Positions 17,804 through 28,065 of a DNA stretch of 45,718 nt are shown here, in pieces (positions within the stretch are counted from its first letter, which is position 1; each line of letters starts with the position of its first letter). The position numbers and the translations under genes are program-made. Below the pieces are notes generated by a model that saw nothing but the letters and a program-made list of their open reading frames with translations, was not told where the DNA came from and ran no database searches. The stretch is from Arcobacteraceae bacterium. GTDB lineage: Bacteria; Campylobacterota; Campylobacteria; Campylobacterales; Arcobacteraceae. The stretch covers positions 1-45,718 of the forward strand of contig JAOZJU010000007.1 in assembly GCA_029935705.1 (NCBI GenBank). The letters are read 5' to 3'.

Positions 17804-18553
17804 ATGACAGTAGGTATATTTGATAGTGGAGTAGGTGGTTTGACTGTCGCTAAGCCTATATTGGAGCAAAACCTTTTTGATGAAATAATATATTTTGGCG
17901 ATACAGCAAGAGTGCCATATGGCAATAAAGACAAAAATACTATAGTGCGATACTCTCTTGAGGCTTTGGAGTTTTTCAAAAATTTTGATATAGATATGCT
18001 CATAGTAGCTTGCAATACAGCAAGTGTCCATGCTATAGAGGAGTTAAGAGCCTCTACAAATATACCAATAGTTGGTGTCATAGAAGCTGGAGTAAATAGT
18101 CTATCCAAACAGATAGATGATAAACAATCAAAGATACTCATCATAGGAACCAAAGCAACCATACAAAGCAACTCTTATGAGAAAAGACTGCTTCAAGAGG
18201 GTTATAAAAACACTATATCAATAGCCACACCGCTTTTTGTGCCAATAGTTGAAGAAAATTTACAAAATACAAAAATTTTAGATGAAACTATGAAACAATA
18301 CTTCAAAGATATAAAAGGTATAGATGTAGTGATATTAGGATGCACACATTTTCCTCTAATAGATAAAGAGATAAAAAAATATTTTACCATAAATAGCACG
18401 ATACATAGTGGTGAAGCAATATGCGATATGATAAAAGAGAGATACAGACCAAAAAAACCAATCAAAAAAACCAATATCAAATTTTTTGCTTCAGAAAATC
18501 CACAACAACTTGAAAATAGGGCAAAAGAGTGGTTATTGACAAAATATATTTAA
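17804..18553 (+). CDS. murI: glutamate racemase
   Basis: MurI (249 aa) makes D-glutamate for peptidoglycan. Catalytic cysteines are C70 in VACNTAS and C180 in GCTHFPL, both with the usual neighbours. The start GIFDSGVGGLTV is the family signature. The ATG follows AAAAAGGGCATAT. The 3' end overlaps the GTG of the biotin ligase gene by 25 bp. It heads a long plus-strand run through rlmH in which every gap is 4 bp or less. Confidence 0.95.
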   Translation: MTVGIFDSGVGGLTVAKPILEQNLFDEIIYFGDTARVPYGNKDKNTIVRYSLEALEFFKNFDIDMLIVACNTASVHAIEELRASTNIPIVGVIEAGVNSLSKQIDDKQSKILIIGTKATIQSNSYEKRLLQEGYKNTISIATPLFVPIVEENLQNTKILDETMKQYFKDIKGIDVVILGCTHFPLIDKEIKKYFTINSTIHSGEAICDMIKERYRPKKPIKKTNIKFFASENPQQLENRAKEWLLTKYI

Positions 18554-19173
18554 ATAGTGTTAACTCTACTCAAGAATACTTAGTGAACTATATATCCAAA
18601 AATGGCTATAAAAATCCTATGATGATAATAGCAAACGAACAAACAAACGGTAAAGGCAGTAGAGACAATCACTGGATATGTGAGAAGGGAAATCTCTTTT
18701 TTTCTTTTGTAGTTGATACAAGCTACCTGCCAAAGGATATGAAAATAGAGTCATCGTCTATATATTTTAGCTGTTTGTTAAATATGGTTTTAGAACAAAA
18801 TGGTTCAAAATCATACATAAAATGGCCAAATGATTTTTATATCAACGATGATAAAATAGGTGGTACTATGACATATTTTAAGTCAAAATTATTGTATTGT
18901 GGTATTGGGTTAAATATAATCAAATCAAACATAGGCTTAAAAAGTTTGGATATAGATATGACACAATATCAAATAATAGATCAATTTATCAAAATTTTAT
19001 CAAAAAACCACACTTGGGCTTTTGTTTTTAATAAATTTATGGTAAAATATAACTTACTCAATGAAAACAAAAAGACTACGATAAATAACAAACAAATAAA
19101 AATAACACAAGATATGTTACAAGCTGATGGTTCATTGCTGATAAATAACAAAAAGGAGTATAGCTTACGATGA
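18529..19173 (+). CDS. birA: biotin-[acetyl-CoA-carboxylase] ligase, monofunctional
   Basis: This 214-aa BirA attaches biotin to the acetyl-CoA carboxylase carrier protein. It starts directly at the catalytic domain ([13 protein letters not shown]) and has no N-terminal DNA-binding domain, so it cannot be a biotin repressor. The biotinyl-AMP loop is degenerate but recognisable as [14 protein letters not shown] near 37-50, with [16 protein letters not shown] near 98-113 (family KWPNDxxxxxxKxxGxL). The GTG start inside murI is the best candidate. Its stop overlaps the parA ATG. accD, the partner enzyme, is four genes downstream. Confidence 0.88.
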   Translation: MVIDKIYLNSVNSTQEYLVNYISKNGYKNPMMIIANEQTNGKGSRDNHWICEKGNLFFSFVVDTSYLPKDMKIESSSIYFSCLLNMVLEQNGSKSYIKWPNDFYINDDKIGGTMTYFKSKLLYCGIGLNIIKSNIGLKSLDIDMTQYQIIDQFIKILSKNHTWAFVFNKFMVKYNLLNENKKTTINNKQIKITQDMLQADGSLLINNKKEYSLR

Positions 19174-19949
19174 CACAAATAATCACAATAGCAAACCAAA
19201 AAGGTGGAGTAGGCAAAACAACTACAGCAATAAATTTAGCTGGAGCTCTTGCAAACAACAGAAAAAAGGTGTTGCTCGTAGATAGCGATCCACAAGCAAA
19301 TAGCACTACATCTTTGGGTTTTGCAAGAGATATGTATCAATACAACATATACCATGCAATGATAGGCAAAAAAACTCTACAAGATGTCATACTAAACACA
19401 TCTGTGCCAAACTTGAAGCTAGTGCCATCAAATATAGGTTTTGTAGGTTTTGAAAAGGAATATTACAACAAAAGAGAGAAAGAGTTTGTGCTTAAAAAAC
19501 TTATAGATAAAGTCAAAAAGGATTATGACTTTATCATCATAGATTCGCCACCAGCTTTAGGACCACTGACTATCAATACTTTAACAGTGGCTGACTCGGT
19601 GATAATACCAATTCAGTGTGAGTTTTTTGCTCTTGAGGGGTTGGCTCAGTTGCTAAATACTATCAAACTTATCAAACAAACGACAAACTCAAACTTGACT
19701 ATAAAAGGATTTTTGCCTACTATGTTTACAAAAACAAACAACCTATCAAAACAGGTATTATCAGACCTTATACAGCATTTTGACAATAAGCTTTTTAAGA
19801 TAAAAAAACAATCCTACATAGTAGTCCCACGAAATATAACACTCGCAGAGTCGCCGAGTTTTGGAAAAACAGTCATAGAGTATGATAGAAAAAGCCCAGG
19901 CTCAAAAGCATACCTTAACTTAGCAAAACTAATTATAAAAGAGAGATGA
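19170..19949 (+). CDS. parA: chromosome partitioning ATPase ParA (Soj)
   Basis: A 259-aa ParA/MinD-type ATPase that moves ParB-parS complexes. The deviant Walker A KGGVGKTT (11-18) comes first, then the A' motif [10 protein letters not shown] near 37-46 and [13 protein letters not shown] near 121-133. Its short length and lack of an N-terminal HTH identify the chromosomal Soj type rather than plasmid type Ia. The ATG overlaps the birA stop by 4 bp, and parB starts 1 bp after its stop. Confidence 0.95.
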   Translation: MTQIITIANQKGGVGKTTTAINLAGALANNRKKVLLVDSDPQANSTTSLGFARDMYQYNIYHAMIGKKTLQDVILNTSVPNLKLVPSNIGFVGFEKEYYNKREKEFVLKKLIDKVKKDYDFIIIDSPPALGPLTINTLTVADSVIIPIQCEFFALEGLAQLLNTIKLIKQTTNSNLTIKGFLPTMFTKTNNLSKQVLSDLIQHFDNKLFKIKKQSYIVVPRNITLAESPSFGKTVIEYDRKSPGSKAYLNLAKLIIKER

Positions 19950-19950
19950 T

Positions 19951-20817
19951 ATGAGTAGAGAAGCATTAGGAAAAGGACTTGGCGAGTTGTTAGGTGAGAT
20001 AGAAACAGCATATAAAAATGAAAACAACAAATATGTAGAAACAGTAGATGAGATAGATGTGGAGCTTTTTGACCCAAACCCAAAACAACCGCGAACTCAA
20101 TTTAAAAAAGAACAGATAGATGAGCTAAGCTTATCTATACAAGAGCATGGTCTTTTGCAACCAATTGTTGCTACACGAAATGGCCAAAGATACACTTTGA
20201 TATCTGGTGAGAGGCGACTAAGAGCGACAAAAGAAGCTAAAATCAAAAAAATCAAAACTATCATTTTGAGTATTGATTTGTCAAAGTTAAGCGAATTGGC
20301 TTTGATAGAAAATATTCAAAGAGAAGATCTAAACCCTATGGAGCTTGCTATCTCGTATGATAGACTGATAAAAGAGCATAGTATCACACATGAACAGTTA
20401 GCAAAAAAAATATCAAAAAGTAGATCATCTATCACAAATATATTAAGATTGTTAAACTTAAGCAAGTATGCAAAAAAGAAGTTGCTAACAAATGAAATAA
20501 CACTAGGTCATGCAAAACTAATCATTTTGTTAGATGAGAAAAATCAAAAAATAGCAGTAGATAGTATAGTAGCACAAAAACTTTCAGTGCATGATACAAA
20601 TGAGATGGTCAAAAATCTAAAAACCAAAAACCAAACCACCATAAAACCAACAAAACTCAAAAAATCAAACCTTGATACAAAAGCACTAAATAGTATAGTA
20701 TCAATACTTAAAAAAGATGGTTTAAAAACTATTTTAAAAGATGGTTATATAAAAATTGAGTTTAAAGACAATGACGATATAATAAAACTATCAAAACTAA
20801 TAGGGGATATCAAATGA
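19951..20817 (+). CDS. parB: chromosome partitioning CTPase/DNA-binding protein ParB (Spo0J)
   Basis: ParB (288 aa) loads at parS and spreads as a CTP-dependent clamp. The short N-terminal LGKGLGELL segment (residues 6-14) that stimulates ParA is present. Next are PKQPRTQFKKEQIDELSLSI near 47-66, the CTP-binding motif GERRLRA near 90-96, and ENIQREDLNPMELA near 118-131. The HTH lies near 145-175 (AKKISKSRSSITNILRLLNL), and a C-terminal dimerisation domain follows. I did not find a convincing parS palindrome nearby. The TGA overlaps the metK start. Confidence 0.95.
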   Translation: MSREALGKGLGELLGEIETAYKNENNKYVETVDEIDVELFDPNPKQPRTQFKKEQIDELSLSIQEHGLLQPIVATRNGQRYTLISGERRLRATKEAKIKKIKTIILSIDLSKLSELALIENIQREDLNPMELAISYDRLIKEHSITHEQLAKKISKSRSSITNILRLLNLSKYAKKKLLTNEITLGHAKLIILLDEKNQKIAVDSIVAQKLSVHDTNEMVKNLKTKNQTTIKPTKLKKSNLDTKALNSIVSILKKDGLKTILKDGYIKIEFKDNDDIIKLSKLIGDIK

Positions 20818-22040
20818 CACCCAAGCCAAAATATCTATTTACAAGTGAAGTTGTAAGTCCAGGACACCCCGATAAGTGTGCTGATATTATATCTGATGCT
20901 ATAGTTGACAAACTTCTAATAGGAGACAAAAACTCAAGAGTAGCAAGTGAGGTATTTGTAGCTGGAAAACATATAATAATAGGTGGCGAGGTCAAGACAA
21001 AAACCAAGATGACTACAGAGGATTATCAAAAATTGGTTCATGATACTTTGGTTAATATCGGTTACAACGGCAATCCATATTTTACAAGGCAAGAGTGTTT
21101 GCACCCTGAAGATATCGATGTTCAAGTATTGTTAAATACTCAATCCCCTGAGATAGCACAAGGAGTAGACCAAGATAGTGGTGAGATAGGAGCAGGTGAT
21201 CAAGGTATAATGTTTGGTTATGCGGATAAAGAGACAGAAAACTATATGCCAAGTGCGATATATTATGCAAGAAAATTGATGGAAAATGTCTATAATTATG
21301 CCTTAAAACATCCTGATAAACTCGGAGTTGATATCAAAACACAAGTTACAATTGACTATGAGACTAAAGAAAATTTTGAAAATTCAAATCCTAAAAAAAT
21401 AGACACCATAGTAGTATCAGCCCCTTGTGTTGCGAGTATAAATATAAATGAACTCAGAGTTTTGATACAAACTATCATAGACCAAACAGATATACCAAAA
21501 GAGCTTTATGACAAAGATAGGTGCAAAATATATATAAATCCTACTGGCAAATATGTATCACATAGCCCACTACATGATAGTGGCTTAACAGGCAGAAAAC
21601 TTATAGTAGATAGTTTTGGTGGATATTCGCCCATAGGTGGTGGAGCCCAAAGTAGCAAGGATTATACCAAAGTCGACCGAAGTGGGTTGTATGCTAGTAG
21701 GTATATTGCTAAACATATAGTAGCATCAAAACTTGCTACAAAATGTTTGGTGCAATTGTCTTATGCTATAGGAGTAGCCAAACCAATATCAGTAACTGTT
21801 GATACCTACGGCACTTGGACTACTATAGACGACAATAAACTTTCAATGTTTATAGCTGAAAATTTTGCTTTGACACCAAACTGGATAAAAGAAAAATTTA
21901 ATCTTGACAAACCATCAAAAGAGGGATTTTTGTATGCAGATGTGGCAAGTCGTGGGCAAGTAGGGCAGAGTGATTATCCTTGGGAGCAACTCGACAATAT
22001 AAAATTATTTGAACAATTAAAGGAAAAACAATGGATCTAA
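20814..22040 (+). CDS. metK: S-adenosylmethionine synthase
   Basis: MetK (408 aa) makes S-adenosylmethionine from methionine and ATP. Visible are [20 protein letters not shown] near 10-29 (ATP-binding GHPDK), [12 protein letters not shown] near 125-136 and [20 protein letters not shown] near 280-299. The last differs from the GGGAFSGKD of many bacteria but is usual in this phylum. The ATG overlaps the parB stop, and the gene's end overlaps accD by 10 bp. Placement directly after parAB replaces the ATP synthase genes often found there in related genomes. Confidence 0.95.
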   Translation: MTPKPKYLFTSEVVSPGHPDKCADIISDAIVDKLLIGDKNSRVASEVFVAGKHIIIGGEVKTKTKMTTEDYQKLVHDTLVNIGYNGNPYFTRQECLHPEDIDVQVLLNTQSPEIAQGVDQDSGEIGAGDQGIMFGYADKETENYMPSAIYYARKLMENVYNYALKHPDKLGVDIKTQVTIDYETKENFENSNPKKIDTIVVSAPCVASININELRVLIQTIIDQTDIPKELYDKDRCKIYINPTGKYVSHSPLHDSGLTGRKLIVDSFGGYSPIGGGAQSSKDYTKVDRSGLYASRYIAKHIVASKLATKCLVQLSYAIGVAKPISVTVDTYGTWTTIDDNKLSMFIAENFALTPNWIKEKFNLDKPSKEGFLYADVASRGQVGQSDYPWEQLDNIKLFEQLKEKQWI

Positions 22041-22885
22041 AACAGATATTTCAAAAACTAAAATTGCAAAAAGAGCAAGAACCAGAAAAAATAGAGAAAA
22101 AAAGTCACTGGATAAAATGTAAAGCATGTGATTCGCTGATGTTTTTTAAAGAGGTTGAAGAGATGGGACATGTATGTCCTAAGTGCAATTTTCATATGAG
22201 AATTGGAGCAAACAAAAGAATAGAACTACTATGCGATGCTGGCTCATTTGTAGAACATGATGTTTCACTACATCCAAACGACCCTTTAAAGTTTGTAGAT
22301 AAAAAAAGCTACAAAAAAAGACTTGAAGAGGCATACAACAAAACAGGCAAAACATCATCAGTCATAAGTGGTGAAGGCAAAATAGATGGCCTTGATGTAT
22401 CTATTGTAGTATTTGATTTTGCTTTTATGGGTGGCTCTTTGGGTTCAGTTGAGGGTGAAAAAATAGTTCGTGCAGTTAAAAGAGCAATAGATAAAAAACA
22501 AGGACTAATCATAGTAAGTGCAAGCGGAGGTGCGAGGATGCAAGAGAGCACTCACTCACTTATGCAAATGGCAAAAACAAGTGCGGCACTAAAACAACTT
22601 AGCAATGCAAAGCTACCATATATATCAGTGCTAACTGACCCTACATTTGGAGGTGTATCTGCTTCATTTGCATTTTTAGGTGATATTATTATGGCTGAAC
22701 CAGGTGCTCTAATTGGTTTTGCTGGTGCTAGGGTGATAAAGCAGACTATAGGCAAGGATTTGCCAGATGGTTTTCAAAAAGCAGAATTTTTACTAGAACA
22801 CGGAAGTATTGATATGGTAGTTCAAAGGGCAGATATGAAAAAGACAATTTATGATCTGCTTAAGATGTTTACAGAAAATAGATGA
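22031..22885 (+). CDS. accD: acetyl-CoA carboxylase carboxyltransferase subunit beta
   Basis: AccD (284 aa) forms the carboxyltransferase with AccA, transferring CO2 from carboxybiotin to acetyl-CoA. A zinc ribbon is formed by C30, C33, C49 and C52. The crotonase-fold core has [21 protein letters not shown] near 158-177 and [16 protein letters not shown] near 226-241. Length is normal. It overlaps metK by 10 bp and the next gene by 4 bp. BirA upstream in the same run modifies the partner biotin carrier, so the grouping makes metabolic sense. Confidence 0.96.
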   Translation: MDLKQIFQKLKLQKEQEPEKIEKKSHWIKCKACDSLMFFKEVEEMGHVCPKCNFHMRIGANKRIELLCDAGSFVEHDVSLHPNDPLKFVDKKSYKKRLEEAYNKTGKTSSVISGEGKIDGLDVSIVVFDFAFMGGSLGSVEGEKIVRAVKRAIDKKQGLIIVSASGGARMQESTHSLMQMAKTSAALKQLSNAKLPYISVLTDPTFGGVSASFAFLGDIIMAEPGALIGFAGARVIKQTIGKDLPDGFQKAEFLLEHGSIDMVVQRADMKKTIYDLLKMFTENR

Positions 22886-23457
22886 CAATATATCTCTTGT
22901 GTGATATTGAACTTCTTTTGAAGCACAATATTACATTAGAAAATTATCTTAAAAAAACAGAAGATATAAACCCTATATATATCCAATATAGAGACAAGAT
23001 AAACAACCAAGAGATGATGATAAAAAATCTCAAACTTATAGTTGATTATTTTAAGCATAAAGATACTAAAATTATCATAAATGACCATATAAAGCTGATA
23101 AACTATTGTCATGGAGTGCATATAGGACAAGAGGATCTAAAACAATATGCAAAAAATAGTGGTATTGATATTCAAACTTTTATCAAAAAACTAAAGATCA
23201 AATACCCAAATAAAACAATAGGGCTATCAACTCACAACAAAAATGAGATAATCCAAGCAAATGATTTTGACTTAGATTATATAGGATTAGGGGCATATAG
23301 AGCCACTTCAACCAAAAAAGATATAAATATCATAGGTAAAAAAGCAGAGCAGTTGGCGATTTTGTCCAAACATAAAGTTGCAATTATAGGTGGAGTAAGA
23401 AAAGATGACAAGATAAAAAATGTTGATTTTTTAGTCATAGGCAGTGGATTGTTATGA
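22882..23457 (+). CDS. thiamine phosphate synthase-like (ThiE/TenI family)
   Basis: This 191-aa TIM-barrel protein follows the ThiE pattern: IQYRDKINN near 31-39 (family QxRxK), IINDHIKLI near 64-72 (usually NDR or ND), GVHIGQEDL near 76-84, GLSTHN near 113-118, [16 protein letters not shown] near 132-147 (family GPxxxTxTK) and VAIIGGV near 165-171. ThiE joins the thiazole and pyrimidine phosphates to thiamine phosphate. The diphosphate-binding motifs are partly altered (NDH for [11 protein letters not shown]), so it could be a divergent ThiE or a TenI-like isomerase. It sits between accD and rlmH with 4-bp overlaps on both sides. Confidence 0.7.
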   Translation: MTIYLLCDIELLLKHNITLENYLKKTEDINPIYIQYRDKINNQEMMIKNLKLIVDYFKHKDTKIIINDHIKLINYCHGVHIGQEDLKQYAKNSGIDIQTFIKKLKIKYPNKTIGLSTHNKNEIIQANDFDLDYIGLGAYRATSTKKDINIIGKKAEQLAILSKHKVAIIGGVRKDDKIKNVDFLVIGSGLL

Positions 23458-23912
23458 ATATAACTATATATCAAATATCCAAATCTATAGACAACAATAC
23501 AAAAGCAATCATAGATAACTATATAAAGATGTCAAAGATATATGCAACTGTAAAACTGATCAAAATATATGACAAAGATATAAAACAATCACAAAAACTG
23601 TCTGTAGAAAATATAAAAAAATCTTACACAAGAGTATATAAAACAAAGTTAAAAATGAGTTTTAATATAGCGCTTGATATGAGGGGGAAAGTTGTAGATA
23701 GTTTAGAATTTTCTGAATATTTTCAAGACCAACAAAATGTAAATTTTTTTATAGGTGGGGCATATGGTTTTGATGATGAGTTTTTAAGATGTTGTGATGC
23801 TGTTGTATCGCTTAGCAGTATGACCATCTCTCATAAAATCGTCCCGATAGTTTTGTGTGAGCAGGTCTATAGAGCGATAACCATAATCACAAATCATCCT
23901 TATCATAAATAG
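23454..23912 (+). CDS. rlmH: 23S rRNA (pseudouridine1915-N3)-methyltransferase RlmH
   Basis: RlmH (152 aa) methylates pseudouridine 1915 in helix 69 of 23S rRNA. The SPOUT knot shows FFIGGAYGFDDEFL near 101-114 (family GGxxG), SSMTISHKIVPIVLCEQVYRA near 122-142, and the near-invariant ending NHPYHK. ALDMRGK near 63-69 also matches. The ATG overlaps the previous stop. It is the last gene of the plus-strand run and is followed by a G11T8 tract rather than a clear hairpin terminator. Confidence 0.94.
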   Translation: MNITIYQISKSIDNNTKAIIDNYIKMSKIYATVKLIKIYDKDIKQSQKLSVENIKKSYTRVYKTKLKMSFNIALDMRGKVVDSLEFSEYFQDQQNVNFFIGGAYGFDDEFLRCCDAVVSLSSMTISHKIVPIVLCEQVYRAITIITNHPYHK

Positions 23913-23977
23913 ATTTGTTTATTTAAGCCAAATATGCAAAAAAGCAGATAATATTTTTGATGCCATTCATAAAAGTA

Positions 23978-23996
23978 GGGGGGGGGGGTTTTTTTT
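23978..23996 (+). repeat. G11T8 homopolymer tract
   Basis: Eleven G are followed by eight T in the 134-bp convergent gap between rlmH and the dCMP deaminase gene. The tract is outside any open frame I would call. It is exceptional in this AT-rich sequence. Confidence 0.85.
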
Positions 23997-24046
23997 GATA
24001 CAAATGGTTAGATAGTTGTAAGTTTTATTGTTTGTTTAAAGTAGAA

Positions 24047-24484
24047 CTATTTGGAAAGTTTGTATATACTAACACCATTTTGTCTTAAAAATAGTAAACT
24101 TTTTTGAGAGTCGTTGTGTTTATAATCTTTATCATAAACGATTTTTTTGATACCACATGCTATAAGATTTTTGACACATTGACTACATGGTTCAAGAGTG
24201 ATATATATAGTGCCACCATCTATAGCTATGCCATTTCTAGCAGCCCATATGATAGCATTCATTTCAGCATGTATCTCATAGTTTTTTGACCATTCGTGAT
24301 GTTCTTTTGACCATTTGTTGTCCCAATGGTCATTGCAGTTTGTGTATCCTGCTGGAGTGCCGTTGTATCCTGTAGATAAGACTCTGCCATCTTTTACTAT
24401 CACTGCACCAACTTTTTTAGATACACATTTTGAAGCGGTAGCTATCTCGTGGGCTATATTTATAAAGCTTCTATCGCTTATCAT
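24047..24484 (-). CDS. dCMP deaminase family protein
   Basis: This 145-aa zinc deaminase most likely converts dCMP to dUMP for dTTP synthesis. Zinc and catalytic residues are H72 and E74 in HAEMNA and C100 and C103 in EPCSQC. The N-terminal part with VGAVIVKDGRVLSTGYNGTP near 26-45 and the extra Cys/His-rich CNDHWDNKW near 50-58 is the dCMP deaminase (ComEB-like) form, not tRNA or cytidine deaminase. It lies 12 bp behind mrp and ends the alpha-operon run on this strand. Confidence 0.88.
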   Translation of the reverse strand: MISDRSFINIAHEIATASKCVSKKVGAVIVKDGRVLSTGYNGTPAGYTNCNDHWDNKWSKEHHEWSKNYEIHAEMNAIIWAARNGIAIDGGTIYITLEPCSQCVKNLIACGIKKIVYDKDYKHNDSQKSLLFLRQNGVSIYKLSK

Positions 24485-24496
24485 TTTATATCGTTA

Positions 24497-25633
24497 CTAA
24501 TGGTCGCAACCACAGTCGCCTTTTTCGTTATTTTTCTCTGTGCTACAAGCACTTACACCATTTGTTGTTGGTTGTATTGAACTATTGTTTGCATCTGATT
24601 TTACTATTGCTTGCCATAGGTTATCTGCTGCTATCATAAATCTTTTTGAAGTGACAGTCTCAGGGTTGTTATATACAACTGGTTTGCCTTCATCTCCAGA
24701 TATTCTAATAGAAGGTTCTATTGGTATGCTTGCTAACACTTTAGTATCAAACTCTTTTGCAATATCTTCACAAGTTCCCTTGCCAAATATGTCTGATTCT
24801 TCATCACATTTTGGACAAACAAATCCAGACATATTTTCGATGATACCAGCTATTGGTATATGAAGTTTTTTGAACATTTGTAAACTTCGTTTTGAATCAT
24901 CGAGTGCTACATGTTGTGGTGTTGTCACATTGATACCAACAGATACTGGAACACTTTGAGCTAAAGTAAGCTGTGCATCACCGGTTCCTGGTGGCATATC
25001 TATAATCAAAACATCCAAATCGCCCCACAATATATCGCGAAGAAGTTGTTCTATAGCTTTCATCACCATAGCACCTCGCCATATAAGTGCTTGACCCTCT
25101 TCCATAAGAGATCCCATAGACATAACTTTGATTCCGTATGATTCAAATGGTATGACTTTGTCTCCTGCTATTTTTGGTTCTTGATTTTGTAATCCCATCA
25201 TTCTTGGAATATTTGGACCATATATATCTGCATCAAGTAGTCCTACTTTTTTGCCTTGCATAGCAAGTGCTACAGCTAGATTGACTGAAGTTGTTGATTT
25301 GCCAACTCCACCCTTACCACTACTAACCATCACAAAATTTTTAATATCTGGTGCTATATTTTTACCACTTGTGGTATTTGATTGTTGCTGTGGTTGTTGT
25401 GGTTTATCTACAGCAATATTCGCATCTATATCAATAGTTCTTAACTCTTTTGTGATATCATCAATCAGAGCATTTTCTACTTCAATAGCTGAAGATGTAA
25501 TTTGTATTGATATATCTGCTTTTTTGCCATTTAGTTGAATATCTTTTACAAAACCAAAATCGACTATCGATTTGGCAAAACCAGGGTATTTAACATTTTT
25601 TAATCTATCATTTATTTGCTCAACAGTAATCAT
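24497..25633 (-). CDS. mrp: Mrp/NBP35 family iron-sulfur carrier ATPase (ApbC)
   Basis: A 378-aa P-loop protein that carries and transfers 4Fe-4S clusters. Residues about 1-75 are the MIP18/DUF59 domain, followed by a glutamine-rich linker (79-85). The P-loop SGKGGVGKST lies at 105-114, ADIYGPNIPRMMG near 132-144 matches the family, and FVCPKCDEE near 275-283 has the CxxC of the dimer cluster site. The tail adds further cysteines (GDCGCDH). I chose ATG at 25633; a TTG two codons upstream is also open. It starts 9 bp after rplQ. Confidence 0.93.
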   Translation of the reverse strand: MITVEQINDRLKNVKYPGFAKSIVDFGFVKDIQLNGKKADISIQITSSAIEVENALIDDITKELRTIDIDANIAVDKPQQPQQQSNTTSGKNIAPDIKNFVMVSSGKGGVGKSTTSVNLAVALAMQGKKVGLLDADIYGPNIPRMMGLQNQEPKIAGDKVIPFESYGIKVMSMGSLMEEGQALIWRGAMVMKAIEQLLRDILWGDLDVLIIDMPPGTGDAQLTLAQSVPVSVGINVTTPQHVALDDSKRSLQMFKKLHIPIAGIIENMSGFVCPKCDEESDIFGKGTCEDIAKEFDTKVLASIPIEPSIRISGDEGKPVVYNNPETVTSKRFMIAADNLWQAIVKSDANNSSIQPTTNGVSACSTEKNNEKGDCGCDH

Positions 25634-25642
25634 AAACAACCG

Positions 25643-25993
25643 TTATACAAATGATATATATGCCATCTGAGTAGCATCGCCAAGACGAATTCTTGTTTTG
25701 ATGATAGATGTGTATCCGCCATTTGTTTCTTTATATTTTGGAGCAATCTCGTTGATAAGTTTTTTTGTGCTGTTTTTGCACTGTAGTTTAGCAAATATCT
25801 GTCTGTGTGTATTTGGTTCATCAACTCTTGCTTTTGTGACTAATTTTTCTACAAATCTTTTAAGCTCTTTTGCTTTTGGAAGTGTAGTTTCTATTTTTTC
25901 ATGCTCTATTAGCGATATTGTTAAATTTTCCAACATAGCTTTTCTGTGAGATGATGTTCTGCTTAATTTTCTATATCCATGCTTATGTCTCAT
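25643..25993 (-). CDS. rplQ: 50S ribosomal protein L17
   Basis: L17 (116 aa) is recognised by [20 protein letters not shown] at its start and by [17 protein letters not shown] at its end. It is a large-subunit protein near the exit tunnel. It follows rpoA by 4 bp, the usual last gene of the alpha operon. Confidence 0.97.
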   Translation of the reverse strand: MRHKHGYRKLSRTSSHRKAMLENLTISLIEHEKIETTLPKAKELKRFVEKLVTKARVDEPNTHRQIFAKLQCKNSTKKLINEIAPKYKETNGGYTSIIKTRIRLGDATQMAYISFV

Positions 25994-25997
25994 ACTC

Positions 25998-27014
25998 TTA
26001 TTCTCCTTGTTTTGTTTTTAGGCTTGACAACTTTTTTCTAAGTGCTGAAGCTATATCTTCGTCCAATGTCTCATCTATTGGATATCCTATCTCTTTTAGT
26101 TTATCTGACAACTCCATGAGTGACTTTTTGCCAAGATTTTTTATATTTTCTACTTCTACTTCACTTTTGAGAACCACCTCACCTATATATGTGATACCAG
26201 CTCTTTCAAGTGAATTAAAACTTCTCGCACTTAATTCTAATTCATCTATAGGTTGTACCAGATTTTTAAGATCAATCTTTTTGACACTATCTTTAGGTGA
26301 TATATCTATATCTTCAAGTGTGAAAACTTTATTAAATACTGACATCTGTTTATACATGGTGCTCACCGCTTCTTTTAAAGCATCTGTTGGAGATATCTGT
26401 CCATCTGTTTTGATCTTAAATATGATTTTTTCAAAGTTTGGATTGTCATCTACTAACATATTTTCTATATCGTAAACCACATTTCTTACAGGTGTAAAAA
26501 ATGCATCTAAAGGTATATAATCTTCACCTACTAAAGATCTTGTCTCTTCACTTGGAGTGTAACTTATACCTTTTTTTATAATCACTGTAAAATTTAGTTT
26601 ACAATTTTTGTTTATATTTGCTAACTCTTGGTCTGGATTTACTACATCAATCTCATCGTTTATGAGGTCTTTTCCTGTAATTTGTCCAGCTTTTTCAAAT
26701 GAATATCTCACATCTATCATATCTTTGTTTTCATCTTTTATCTTAAATCTAATAGTTTTTAGGTTTAAGACAAAGATAGCTACATCTTCGAGCATTCCAT
26801 TTAACGAATCAAACTCATGGTCTACTCCATCAATCCTTAAAGCAATTGGTGCATATCCTACTGAACTACTCATAAGCAATCTTCTTAGAGGATGTGCTAA
26901 AGTTATAGCATATCCACTTTCAAAAGGATAGACAGATATCTTTGCAAGATTGTCACTAAGTTTTTCTATCTCAATATTTTGTGCTTTATGCAACATTAGT
27001 TTATCTTCACTCAT
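25998..27014 (-). CDS. rpoA: RNA polymerase alpha subunit
   Basis: RpoA (338 aa) is the assembly platform of RNA polymerase. The N-terminal domain shows [17 protein letters not shown] near 35-51 and [16 protein letters not shown] near 65-80. After a linker near 235-255 the C-terminal domain begins ([18 protein letters not shown] near 258-275) and contains [14 protein letters not shown] near 304-317, which contacts UP elements and activators. Length is a little above E. coli's 329. It is co-transcribed between rpsD and rplQ. Confidence 0.97.
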   Translation of the reverse strand: MSEDKLMLHKAQNIEIEKLSDNLAKISVYPFESGYAITLAHPLRRLLMSSSVGYAPIALRIDGVDHEFDSLNGMLEDVAIFVLNLKTIRFKIKDENKDMIDVRYSFEKAGQITGKDLINDEIDVVNPDQELANINKNCKLNFTVIIKKGISYTPSEETRSLVGEDYIPLDAFFTPVRNVVYDIENMLVDDNPNFEKIIFKIKTDGQISPTDALKEAVSTMYKQMSVFNKVFTLEDIDISPKDSVKKIDLKNLVQPIDELELSARSFNSLERAGITYIGEVVLKSEVEVENIKNLGKKSLMELSDKLKEIGYPIDETLDEDIASALRKKLSSLKTKQGE

Positions 27015-27028
27015 AATTTTCCTTTGTT

Positions 27029-27655
27029 TTATTTTGAGTAAAGCTCAACGATAAGCCTCTCTTCTATAGGCACTACAATCTCTTCACGACTTGGAACTCT
27101 TGAAAAGACTCCAGATACTTTAGCAACATCAACTTCAACCCAATCCACAATACCAGTTTGGTTTGTAAGTTCCAAAGCACGAACTATTTGTACATTTGAT
27201 TTTTGTTTTTCTCGTATCTCTATCTTTTGTCCAACTTTAACTTGATATGATGGTATATCCACTTTTTTACCATCTACTAAAACTTGACCGTGAGTTGTAA
27301 GTTGTCTTGCATTTGCTCTTGTTGTTGCAAAACCCATTCTATATACTACATTGTCAAGTCTTTTTTCTATAAGTGTCATGAGGTTTTCACCTGTGTTGCC
27401 ATCTAATCTTGATGCTTCTTTAAAATATCCTCTAAACTGTTTTTCAGATATACCATACATAAATTTTGCTTTTTGTTTTTCTTGAAGCTGTAAGCCATAT
27501 TCTGATAATTTACCTCTTCTTTGCCCATGTTGCCCAGGGGCATATGGTCTTTTTTCTAAAGCACTCTTGCCATTTAATCTTCTCTCGCCTTTTAATCCAA
27601 GGTCACAATTCAATCTTCTCTCAAGCCTTTCAACTGGTCCTGTCCATCTTGCCAT
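27029..27655 (-). CDS. rpsD: 30S ribosomal protein S4
   Basis: S4 (208 aa) nucleates 16S rRNA folding. [19 protein letters not shown] is a typical start, [17 protein letters not shown] near 38-54 follows, and an S4 RNA-binding domain begins near 98 ([20 protein letters not shown]). In E. coli S4 is the translational repressor of this operon. The gene follows rpsK by 9 bp. Confidence 0.97.
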   Translation of the reverse strand: MARWTGPVERLERRLNCDLGLKGERRLNGKSALEKRPYAPGQHGQRRGKLSEYGLQLQEKQKAKFMYGISEKQFRGYFKEASRLDGNTGENLMTLIEKRLDNVVYRMGFATTRANARQLTTHGQVLVDGKKVDIPSYQVKVGQKIEIREKQKSNVQIVRALELTNQTGIVDWVEVDVAKVSGVFSRVPSREEIVVPIEERLIVELYSK

Positions 27656-27664
27656 AATTGCTCC

Positions 27665-28057
27665 TTATACTCTTCGTCGTTTTGGTGGTCTACAACCATT
27701 GTGTGGCAGTGGTGTTACATCTTTGAACCATTTTACATGGATACCCTCAATTGCACCTACTGCTTTTACCGCTGTATCTCTACCAGAACCTGGTCCTTGT
27801 ATCTTGATACCAACATTTTTGATCCCTTGTTCTTTTGCTTTGTTCATAGCATCTTCCACTGCTGCTGTTGCTGCAAATGGTGTTGATTTTTTACTGCCTC
27901 TGAAGTTTAAGTTTCCAGCACTGCTCCATGCTATAGCATTGCCACTGTTGTCAGTGATAGTTACCATAGTGTTGTTAAATGTAGCTGCTATATGCACTAT
28001 ACCATCAGCAATATTTTTTTTGACTGATTTTTTCTTGGTTATTTTTCTTTTTGCCAT
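27665..28057 (-). CDS. rpsK: 30S ribosomal protein S11
   Basis: S11 (130 aa) is a platform protein of the small subunit. [19 protein letters not shown] near 22-40 and the C-terminal [13 protein letters not shown] are diagnostic. An all-lysine-rich N-terminus is typical. It follows rpsM by 8 bp. Confidence 0.97.
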   Translation of the reverse strand: MAKRKITKKKSVKKNIADGIVHIAATFNNTMVTITDNSGNAIAWSSAGNLNFRGSKKSTPFAATAAVEDAMNKAKEQGIKNVGIKIQGPGSGRDTAVKAVGAIEGIHVKWFKDVTPLPHNGCRPPKRRRV

Positions 28058-28065
28058 CTATTCCC

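Noticed and set aside
25674-27014. Several 80-170 codon plus-strand frames opposite rplQ, rpoA, rpsD and rpsK
   Set aside because: They mirror conserved ribosomal and polymerase genes on the other strand and have no ribosome sites or recognisable products.
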